A DNA stretch of 33,574 nucleotides from an uncultured Atopobiaceae bacterium (lineage in GTDB: Bacteria > Actinomycetota > Coriobacteriia > Coriobacteriales > Atopobiaceae): NCBI GenBank assembly GCA_944321385.1, contig CALULC010000009.1, positions 1 to 33,574 on the forward strand, written 5' to 3'. Positions 8,825 through 15,807 of the stretch are shown in pieces (positions within the stretch are counted from its first letter, which is position 1; each line of letters opens with the position of its first letter). The position numbers and the translations under genes are program-made. The notes under the pieces were generated by a model. It was given only the letters and a program-made list of their open reading frames with translations. It made no database searches and was not told where the DNA came from.

Positions 8825-9845
8825 AGCCACCCGAGAGCGCGTTTGCCTCAAGCACCTTGGCGCAGCCGTTGACCACGTTCTCAAGAGCCGTGGGGCTCAC
8901 GTTGACGGGAACGCCCGTCTCCTCCCTGAGCCTGTGGTCGAGACCGCGCAGGAGGCCTCCGCCACCAGTGAGGAGAATGCCGTAGTACATGAGGTCCGAG
9001 GCGAGGTCGGGAGGGGTCACGTCAAGGGCGTCCTTGACGGCCTTGGTAACCTCGTCGAGAGGACGATCGAGCGCGCGTCGAATCTCCTCGCTCTCGATGC
9101 GAACGGTCTTGGGAAGACCGCTCATGACGTCGCGGCCGTTGACCTCGACGTCAAGCTCCTCAGCGAGAGGGGCGGCAGAGCCCACCTTGATCTTGATGTC
9201 CTCGGCCGTCCTCTCTCCGATGGAGAGGTTGTACGCATCGCGAACGTGCTGAAGAATCGTCTGGTCAAACTCATCGCCCGCAGTGCGGATGGACTGCGAG
9301 ACAACAATGCCGCCCATCGAGATAACGGCGACCTCCGTGGTACCGCCGCCGATGTCAACAACCATGGACCCGGTGGGATCCTCGATCGGAAGATCGGCGC
9401 CGATGGCCGCAGCCATGGGCTCCTCGATCAGATATGCCTGACGAGCGCCGGCCTGTATGGTTGCCTCAAAGACGGCACGCTTCTCGACCGAGGTAACGCC
9501 AGAGGGAACGCACACAACGACGCGAGGACGAGGGGACCAGGGGTAGCGCCGGGCACGGGCCTTCTCGATGAAGTAGCGAAGCATGACCTCGGTGACGTCA
9601 AAGTCTGCAATCACGCCGTCCTTGAGCGGGCGCTCGGCGATGATGGAGCCCGGGGTACGGCCGATCATGCGCTTTGCATCGGCGCCAACCGCGAGAACTC
9701 GGCTCTCGCTCTTGTCGATGGCAACGACCGAGGGCTCGTTGATAACGATGCCCTGTCCGCGAACAGCGACGAGCGTATTGGCAGTGCCGAGATCTATGGC
9801 AAGATCTCCGCCGTATTCCCCAAACAGCGAGTCAAAAATAGACAT
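8802..9845 (-). CDS. mreB: Rod shape-determining protein MreB (actin-like)
   Basis: The 347-residue protein begins MSIFDSLFGEYGGDLAIDLGTANTLV. It contains the actin-fold phosphate-binding motifs AIDLGTANT and DIGGGTTEVAVISMGGIV, plus ILLTGGGGLLRGLDHRL near the C-terminus. MreB forms membrane-associated filaments that steer the RodA/PBP2 complex. ATG 9845 is preferred because AGGTG lies 6 nt upstream; a GTG at 9854 in frame would add three residues. The gene starts 9 nt after the stop of the TPR gene and is the first of the classical mreBCD-mrdA-rodA run. Confidence 0.97.
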   Translation of the reverse strand: MSIFDSLFGEYGGDLAIDLGTANTLVAVRGQGIVINEPSVVAIDKSESRVLAVGADAKRMIGRTPGSIIAERPLKDGVIADFDVTEVMLRYFIEKARARRYPWSPRPRVVVCVPSGVTSVEKRAVFEATIQAGARQAYLIEEPMAAAIGADLPIEDPTGSMVVDIGGGTTEVAVISMGGIVVSQSIRTAGDEFDQTILQHVRDAYNLSIGERTAEDIKIKVGSAAPLAEELDVEVNGRDVMSGLPKTVRIESEEIRRALDRPLDEVTKAVKDALDVTPPDLASDLMYYGILLTGGGGLLRGLDHRLREETGVPVNVSPTALENVVNGCAKVLEANALSGGYVQSTGQ

Positions 9846-9854
9846 GCGGCGCAC

Positions 9855-11408
9855 CTACTCGTTAGTACCCTCAGCGGGAGTCGTGTCCTGGGAGCCCTGA
9901 TCGGGGGTGTCAGCGGCGTCCGGGCTGCCGGAATCGTCGGCCGTGCCATCGGCGGAGCCACCCTCGAGGTCATCCTGACCGTCGTCGGTCGCGTCCTGAG
10001 AGGTGCCGCCCTGATCGGAAGTCACCTCGGACCCCTCGTCGACAGTGCCGTTGGCGTCGGAATCGACGTCGGCGTCAAGGCTGGAATCGGTATTGTCCTC
10101 GACAAGGGCGTCGGTGTTCGTGTCATCGATGGCAGAGCGGTAGTCGGCCTCGATGTCGGAAATCTTCCAGCCAAGTCCGTCGCGGACCATGGAGATCGTG
10201 TAGTCCTGCTCGATGCCGGAGCCAAGCGTGGCGGTGAGGGCGACCGTGGACTCCGTCATGGAGCGATCGAGACCCGTCACCTCAACGGTTGCCCCGGAGA
10301 GCACCATGTCAGAGTACTCCTGGAGGTGGGACTCGGAAACGCCGTCGGCAAAAAGGCCGGAGATGTCGGTGCCCTGCGTCTTGGCGTCAAACAGCTGCTC
10401 GGCAACGCTCTGCTGCGTAGGCCAGCCATACCCCTTCACATAGGCGAAGATGCCGCCACCAACGATAAGGGCGAGGAGGAAGAGGATGACGAGGAAAATC
10501 TTGAGGCCGGTGTGGCGATGCTTGCGCCTTACCTTCCGGTCGATCTTGTCCTGCCTGACGAGGTCCTCCTCGGAAACCGAGAAGAAGCCCGTATCCTCGG
10601 GAGACGGCATGAGCTCACCGGAGGCGCCGGTGGGATCGAGCGGGTCGTAGGAGCTGGCGTAGCCGGCAGCGGCAAGAAACGCGTCGGTTTCGGAGGGCTT
10701 CCTGGAGCCGATGGAGGCAACAGCCCTGCGAGCGGCATCATAGGAGGCCTGAGCCTCGGGGCTCAGAACGTAGGTTCCGTCAGACGTCGCCTTTCCAAAT
10801 GCGTCGACCGCCTCGTTCATGCGGTTTGCCGCAACATAGGCAAGGGCGAGGTCGCACCAGATCTTGTTCTGGTCCTCGAGGGGGTTGGTGAAGTCGAGTG
10901 CGGTGCGATATGCCTCGACGGCGTCCACGGCTCGATTGAGCCTCATGAAGCAGCCGCCAAGGCTCGTGAGCGCGACGGCGGGCGCGGGGTTGGACTCGTC
11001 AATGGCGGCGCTTCTGTAGGCGATGCCGGCGTTGCGCACGTCACCGACCTGCTCGTAGGCCTTGCCAAGAGCGAGATAGGCCTTGTAGGGCGTGGCGTAG
11101 TCAGAGTCGGAGACGGCCGCGGTGAGCGCGCCAACCGCCTCCTGGGCACGGCCGGCGGCAAGAAGCGCACGGCCAAGGTTGCACTGGAGTGCGCCGCGCT
11201 TGCCGTACGCGGGATCAGAGAGCGCGCTCTCATATGCCGCAGCGGCAAGATCGAACTGGCCCATCTTCATGTACGCGTTGCCGCGAAGGTGGTCGATCTC
11301 GCCAAAAGCCTCTCCGGAGTCCTTTGCCTCGTCGAGATAGGTGAGGGCACGAAGCCAATCCCCCTTTTGATAGGCGCGCTTGCCGGACTCATAAGCCTGC
11401 TGGTTCAC
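9855..11408 (-). CDS. TPR-repeat membrane protein with acidic extracytoplasmic tail
   Basis: The 517-residue protein starts at GTG 11408 behind a perfect AGGAGG with 6-nt spacing. Residues 1-225 hold about six tetratricopeptide-like repeats (for example YQKGDWLRALTYLDEA, YMKMGQFDLAAAAYESAL, YEQVGDVRNAGIAYRSA). After a polar linker comes one membrane helix (about 301-322, LKIFLVILFLLALIVGGGIFA). Then a domain of about 100 residues has a predicted beta-rich DUF4878-like pattern (TVALTATLGSGIEQDYTISM, GWKISDIEADY). The last ~85 residues are almost entirely Asp, Ser, Thr, Gly and Glu. The TPR part would be cytoplasmic and the tail outside. Sitting 9 nt before mreB, it may scaffold the elongasome, but that is inferred from context alone. 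Confidence 0.8.
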   Translation of the reverse strand: MNQQAYESGKRAYQKGDWLRALTYLDEAKDSGEAFGEIDHLRGNAYMKMGQFDLAAAAYESALSDPAYGKRGALQCNLGRALLAAGRAQEAVGALTAAVSDSDYATPYKAYLALGKAYEQVGDVRNAGIAYRSAAIDESNPAPAVALTSLGGCFMRLNRAVDAVEAYRTALDFTNPLEDQNKIWCDLALAYVAANRMNEAVDAFGKATSDGTYVLSPEAQASYDAARRAVASIGSRKPSETDAFLAAAGYASSYDPLDPTGASGELMPSPEDTGFFSVSEEDLVRQDKIDRKVRRKHRHTGLKIFLVILFLLALIVGGGIFAYVKGYGWPTQQSVAEQLFDAKTQGTDISGLFADGVSESHLQEYSDMVLSGATVEVTGLDRSMTESTVALTATLGSGIEQDYTISMVRDGLGWKISDIEADYRSAIDDTNTDALVEDNTDSSLDADVDSDANGTVDEGSEVTSDQGGTSQDATDDGQDDLEGGSADGTADDSGSPDAADTPDQGSQDTTPAEGTNE

Positions 11409-11434
11409 GATAGTCCTCCTGTTCGCCTCGACGC

Positions 11435-12016
11435 CTAGGCGTTGAGGTGCTCGATGCGGACGGAATTGATAACGTCGCCAGAGCGAAGCTCGCCAATGAC
11501 GTCCTCGCCCTCTATCGTCCTGCCGAATACCGTATAGCCGGAATCAAGGCCGTGCTGGGCCCCGAGGCAAAAGTAAAACTGCGACCCCGCGGAGTTGGGA
11601 TCGGCGGACCGAGCCATGGCAAGCGCCCTGTCCTCGTGGGAGTTCCTGGGGTTGGTGGTGAACTCCTCACGTATGCGATACCCAGGACCGCCGGTCCCCG
11701 GCATGCCCGTCGGACCGACCATGCCATGAGCGACCTGCTCGGGAGTCATCTCCCTCGTGTTTGGGCAACCGCCCTGGATAACAAAGCCCGGAACGTAACG
11801 GTGGAACTTGAGGTTGTCATAAAAGCCGCTCGAGGCAAGCTCGCAGAAGTTGGCAGCATGAATCGGCGCGCCCTCGGTGTCGAGCCGAACGCGAATCGCA
11901 CCACGACTGGTGTCAAAGACGGCAACCTCGTCTCCGGAGAGTCGGTAGGTTGGGGTGTAGAGCGGATCCTGGATGAATCCCATCGCATCCTCCGTGGTCG
12001 TATGGCAAATCGCCAT
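11435..12016 (-). CDS. Cyclophilin-type peptidyl-prolyl cis-trans isomerase
   Basis: The protein carries cyclophilin motifs in order: FYDNLKFHRYVPGFVIQGG, then MARSADPNSAGSQFYF, then LDSGYTVFGRTIEG. Catalytic Arg (FHR), Gln (IQGG) and the MAR-QFYF elements are present. It would isomerise X-Pro bonds. No signal peptide or membrane anchor is seen, so it should be cytoplasmic. Start choice is open. ATG 12016 has AAGGAG 7 nt upstream (an adjacent ATG at 12019 has only 4 nt). An internal ATG at 11983 has GGAGG 5 nt upstream and yields a 182-residue form beginning MGFIQDPLY. The stop is 26 nt before the TPR gene, so this is probably the first gene of the mre operon. Confidence 0.92.
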   Translation of the reverse strand: MAICHTTTEDAMGFIQDPLYTPTYRLSGDEVAVFDTSRGAIRVRLDTEGAPIHAANFCELASSGFYDNLKFHRYVPGFVIQGGCPNTREMTPEQVAHGMVGPTGMPGTGGPGYRIREEFTTNPRNSHEDRALAMARSADPNSAGSQFYFCLGAQHGLDSGYTVFGRTIEGEDVIGELRSGDVINSVRIEHLNA

Positions 12017-12076
12017 CATTCAACTCCTTGATTCTATCAGGATGTCCGCGGTTTCACATATTCGGCAGACGAAAGT

Positions 12077-12112
12077 CATCGACGAAACGCCGTAAGTGGC
12101 GTTTCGTCGATG
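12077..12112. terminator. 15-bp perfect hairpin, putative terminator or insulator
   Basis: CATCGACGAAACGCC (12077-12091) is followed by a 6-nt loop and its exact reverse complement (12098-12112). It lies in the 132-nt spacer between the zinc-ribbon gene and the cyclophilin gene, 37 nt after the zinc-ribbon stop at 12149. Neither strand has a convincing U-tract right after the stem (ACTTTCG on the minus strand), so a canonical intrinsic terminator is not certain. It separates the ATPase-acnA-zinc ribbon transcript from the mre operon. Confidence 0.6.
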
Positions 12113-12148
12113 CACGAAAGAATCCATCGAGACCACGAAGCTAAGGTT

Positions 12149-13129
12149 TCACCCCTTGTCGGTGGGTTCCCAAGCATCAAAGTCATCTGAGAAGCGCCTG
12201 GCGTAGTCAAGGGACTCATCCAACATGGCTTCCACCGAAGCAGAGACCGAGGTTGGGTCCTGCGAATCAGCCGCAAGCTCCCAGGCGTCCGTGAGCGCGT
12301 CGCAGCGATTTCTCAGCCAGCTGCCGAGCGTTTTCTGGTTCTGGAAGTCCTCGTCATAGGGACCTCCGGCATAGGCGAGCCTATCGAGCCTGGCGATGAC
12401 GTTCGAGACGGAAATGGAGATCGCCTGAGCGTCTTCGAGCCCCTCGTCCGGCTCTGATTTGACGGAACCGTCAACGAGAGACCTCAGCGCCTCCTCGCTC
12501 GAGTCAACACGCTCGGAGAGGTCTCCAAGCTCGTCGTGTACGTCCTCGAGGATCTCGTAGGTGGTAGTGGCTTCCGCCTGACCAGCGCCCCCCTCGTCGT
12601 CCTGACCGCTCAGGGATTCCACGACCCCGGGAAATCCGGACATTGAGACATCCGCGGGCTCGGTTGCCTTGGTCTGAGTTGCCAGTGGATCCCATGGGTG
12701 GGTTATGAGCAGCGTTGAGCCGCCCACAACCACAAGGGCGAGAACCGCGGCAAAGGCGAAGGTGCGCGGACGGGGCATCCTGTCGTGCCTGGCGCCGGGG
12801 GAATCCTCAGGCTCCGGGCCAGGAATTGCGCTCTCGATGCCAGCTATGAAACCCGTGTCATCGGGTTCGGATGCCTCCTCCTCATCCTCCGCCTCGATCA
12901 TGGGGAGATTGATCTTCCTCCGTGAGGGCTGTGGGCTAGAGGCAGAGAGCTCGTGGTCACACTTGGGACAATGCGAGGAGCCGCGGGGCACGAGCGCCCC
13001 GCACTCCGGGCACCAAACGGCCTCCCCGAGAGAAATCCTTTGGGTGGCATCTAGGGTCTCTCCGCAGTAGGGACAGGTCACGGCGCTTCGATCGAGAAGC
13101 CGACCACAATTTGGGCAGAATCTTGTCAA
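12149..13129 (-). CDS. Double zinc-ribbon, single-pass membrane protein, function unknown
   Basis: The 326-residue protein starts at TTG 13129, 17 nt after the acnA stop, with GGGGG about 7 nt upstream. Residues 1-63 contain two zinc ribbons: CPNCG/CPYCG and CPECG/CPKCD. A polar acidic linker with Asp/Glu runs follows. A membrane helix lies at about 124-143 (FAFAAVLALVVVGGSTLLIT). An extracytoplasmic domain of about 180 residues is rich in acidic and helical segments (EILEDVHDELGDLSERVDSSEEALRSLVDG). This architecture (cytoplasmic zinc ribbon, one helix, outer domain) is common among uncharacterised actinobacterial and firmicute proteins. No enzymatic motif is visible. A protein of similar layout is encoded at 18600, without clear sequence relation. 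Confidence 0.8.
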   Translation of the reverse strand: MTRFCPNCGRLLDRSAVTCPYCGETLDATQRISLGEAVWCPECGALVPRGSSHCPKCDHELSASSPQPSRRKINLPMIEAEDEEEASEPDDTGFIAGIESAIPGPEPEDSPGARHDRMPRPRTFAFAAVLALVVVGGSTLLITHPWDPLATQTKATEPADVSMSGFPGVVESLSGQDDEGGAGQAEATTTYEILEDVHDELGDLSERVDSSEEALRSLVDGSVKSEPDEGLEDAQAISISVSNVIARLDRLAYAGGPYDEDFQNQKTLGSWLRNRCDALTDAWELAADSQDPTSVSASVEAMLDESLDYARRFSDDFDAWEPTDKG

Positions 13130-13146
13130 TCGTCTACCCCCGTTGC

Positions 13147-15807
13147 CTATGCGATCGAATCAAGGACGAAGGGCAGGATGCCACCCCTGGAGAGGAAGGC
13201 TCCTTCCATGGGGGTGTCGACCCTAACCACACAAGAGAACTCAACCACGGAGCCGTCCGGCGACGTCGCGCGAACCGTTACCTCACGAGGCGCGGGAAGC
13301 CCGGCTGAGAGGTCGACAGTCTCGACGGAGAACGTCTCGTCGCCACGGATCCCGAGCGTCTCGGCGCTCTCCCCCTCCCTGAACTGGAGCGGCAGAACGC
13401 CCATCTGAACAAGATTCGAGCGATGGATCCTCTCAAAGCTCTCGGCAATGACCGCTCGTACCCCAAGGAGCAGCGGCCCCTTGCCCGCCCAGTCCCGGCT
13501 CGAGCCGGAGCCGTAGAGCTTTCCGGCAACAACCACGAGAGGCACGCCGGCCCTGCGATAGTCCTCGGAGGCATCGAAGATGGGCTCGATCTCGCCGGTG
13601 AGAAGGTTTCTCGTCCAGCCGCCCAGTCTTCCGTCGGCAAGAACGTTCCGGAGCTTGACGTTGGCAAAAGTCCCGCGAGCCATGACCTCGTGGTTTCCGC
13701 GACGAGCTCCATACGTGTTGAAGTCCTTCGGCTCAACGCCGCGTTCAAGGAGGTAGCGCGCGGCAGGAGAATCCTTGGCAATGGAGCCTGCGGGAGAGAT
13801 GTGATCTGTGGTAACAAAGTCCCCGAGAAGCGCGAGGGCTCGAGCGTCACGAACCTCAATGACTTCCTGGACGCGTGCGATATCGAAATACGGCGCACGG
13901 CGCACGTAGGTTGACTCGGGATCCCAAGGGAAGGTCGCCGACTCCGAGGACTCGATCGAGCGCCATACGGACGAGCCCTCCATGAGGCCCCTTCCGCCCT
14001 CTTCGAAGAGAGCGGCGTCGAGGTTCTTCACGAGCTCGCGAGAGATTTCCTCGTCCGAGGGCATGATGTCGGAGAGCATCACCGCAGAGCCGTCCGGGGA
14101 CACCCCGACGGGCTCGGTCGTGAGGTCGACGTCCATCGTTCCCACGAGGGAGTATGCGACGACAAGCGCGGGTGCGCAGAGATAGTTCTGGCTAACGTCG
14201 GGAGAGATGCGTCCCTCAAAGTTGCGGTTTCCGGAAAGGACGCTCGTGAGCTCGAGCTCGGAGGCGTGCGACTTGAGGCACGCCTTGATCTCGCCGGAGT
14301 TGCCGATACAGCTCATGCAGCCAAAGCCGCAGGTGAAGAACCCAAGCTGACGCAGGGGCTCCGTAAGCCCGCAGCGATCGAGCAAAAGCTCCGTAGCATG
14401 GCTTCCCGGGGCGAGGACCTTCTTGACCCAGGGCCTTGGCTTCAGGCCGCGCTCGACGGCGTGTCGAGCGAGCAGGCCCGCGGCCACCATCATCGCAGGG
14501 TCGGTCGCCGTGGTACAGCTCGTGATGGCAGCGATGGCGATGGCGCCATGCGAGAGGCAGCCGATGCCCTCAACCTCAACCTCATCCTCGAGGTTGCGAC
14601 CGGACGCGACGGCAGCAGACTCAAAGCGCTCCTTGAGGCCACCCACAGAGACGCGGTCATGCGGGCGGGAGGGACCGGCGAGCGAGGGCTCGACGTCTGA
14701 GAGGTCCAGCTCGAGGGTACGGGCGTAGACGCGGTCCGCGGTTGCACCGAAGACGCCCTGCGCCTCGAGATAGGAGCGCGCGAACGCGAGGTCCTTCTCG
14801 TCACGCCCCGCAAGGCGCAGGTAGCTCAGAGTGGCGTCATCCACCGGGAAGAGCGTTGCGGTTGCTCCGTACTCCGGGGTCATGTTGGCCACGCAGGCGC
14901 GCTGGGTGGCGCTGAGCGAGGCAACGCCCTCCCCCGTCACCTCGACGATGGAGCCAACGACGCCGGCTCCGCGCAGGAGCTGCGCGACCGTGAGCGCGAC
15001 GTCCATGCCGGAGACCCCGGGACACAGGGCGCCCGAGAGCCTGAGCTCGACGACAGGGGGAACGAGCATCGAGACGGGCTGCCCGAGGGCCGCCGCCTCG
15101 GCCTCGATGCCGCCGACACCCCAGCCGAGCACGCCCACACCGTTTGCGGTGGTGGTGTGCGAGTCCGTGCCCACAAGGGTGTCAAAGCAGGCAACGCCAC
15201 CCTTGGCGAGGGCGTCGGTCGTCACGACGCCGCAGAAGCGCTCGATGTTCAGCTGGTGGCAGATTCCCTCTCCCGGCGGGACGATGCTGACGTTTGCAAA
15301 GGAGCGACTCGCCCACTTGAGGAAGGAGAAGCGCTCGCGGTTGCGGGATGCCTCGATCTCCTGGTTTCTCTCGACGGCGCAGGAGCACTCGGACTCGTCG
15401 GCGATGACCGAGTGGTCCACGACGAGCGTGCAGGGAATCTTGGGGTTCACGAGCATCGGGTCTCCCCCACGCTCGACCATGGCGTCGCGCATCGCGGCAA
15501 AGTCGACGAACACCGGAACGCCGGTGAAGTCCTGGAAGAGCACGCGCGCGGGCATGAACTCGATCTCCTCGCCAGCGGACCCGGAGAGCCCGGCGCTCAC
15601 GATCGCGCGCGCCATGCGAACGGCGTCCTCGTCGCTCGCGGCACGCCTCACGACGTTCTCGAGCAGGACCACGAGGGCGCGGGGAAGGCGATCGGCGCCG
15701 GGGATGCCGGCAACGACGTACGCTTCGCGCTCCACGCCGCCAGAGGCGAGCGTCCTCGAACGACGGGCCTCGAGCACGCCCTCTTCAAAACGAGCGGTAT
15801 CAGTCAT
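13147..15807 (-). CDS. acnA: Aconitate hydratase A
   Basis: The 886-residue protein matches AcnA/IRP-type aconitase length and layout. The [4Fe-4S] ligands are C431 (AITSCTTATDP), C497 and C500 (CGFGCMSCIGNSG). Other motifs include VVDHSVIADES, PPGEGICHQLNIE, TLVGTDSHTT and the C-terminal swivel domain GSGSSRDWAGKGPLLLGVRAVIAESFERIHRSNL. It interconverts citrate and isocitrate. ATG 15807 has GGAGGG 5 nt upstream and overlaps the end of the P-type ATPase gene by 8 nt, so the two are coupled. No other TCA-cycle gene is nearby. In a fermentative organism the enzyme probably supplies 2-oxoglutarate for glutamate synthesis, which is inference. Confidence 0.95.
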   Translation of the reverse strand: MTDTARFEEGVLEARRSRTLASGGVEREAYVVAGIPGADRLPRALVVLLENVVRRAASDEDAVRMARAIVSAGLSGSAGEEIEFMPARVLFQDFTGVPVFVDFAAMRDAMVERGGDPMLVNPKIPCTLVVDHSVIADESECSCAVERNQEIEASRNRERFSFLKWASRSFANVSIVPPGEGICHQLNIERFCGVVTTDALAKGGVACFDTLVGTDSHTTTANGVGVLGWGVGGIEAEAAALGQPVSMLVPPVVELRLSGALCPGVSGMDVALTVAQLLRGAGVVGSIVEVTGEGVASLSATQRACVANMTPEYGATATLFPVDDATLSYLRLAGRDEKDLAFARSYLEAQGVFGATADRVYARTLELDLSDVEPSLAGPSRPHDRVSVGGLKERFESAAVASGRNLEDEVEVEGIGCLSHGAIAIAAITSCTTATDPAMMVAAGLLARHAVERGLKPRPWVKKVLAPGSHATELLLDRCGLTEPLRQLGFFTCGFGCMSCIGNSGEIKACLKSHASELELTSVLSGNRNFEGRISPDVSQNYLCAPALVVAYSLVGTMDVDLTTEPVGVSPDGSAVMLSDIMPSDEEISRELVKNLDAALFEEGGRGLMEGSSVWRSIESSESATFPWDPESTYVRRAPYFDIARVQEVIEVRDARALALLGDFVTTDHISPAGSIAKDSPAARYLLERGVEPKDFNTYGARRGNHEVMARGTFANVKLRNVLADGRLGGWTRNLLTGEIEPIFDASEDYRRAGVPLVVVAGKLYGSGSSRDWAGKGPLLLGVRAVIAESFERIHRSNLVQMGVLPLQFREGESAETLGIRGDETFSVETVDLSAGLPAPREVTVRATSPDGSVVEFSCVVRVDTPMEGAFLSRGGILPFVLDSIA

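Noticed and set aside
8934-11438. 834-codon plus-strand open frame opposite mreB and the TPR gene
   Set aside because: It is antisense to two well-supported genes, has no recognisable domain, and is explained by the high-GC codon pattern of the opposite strand.
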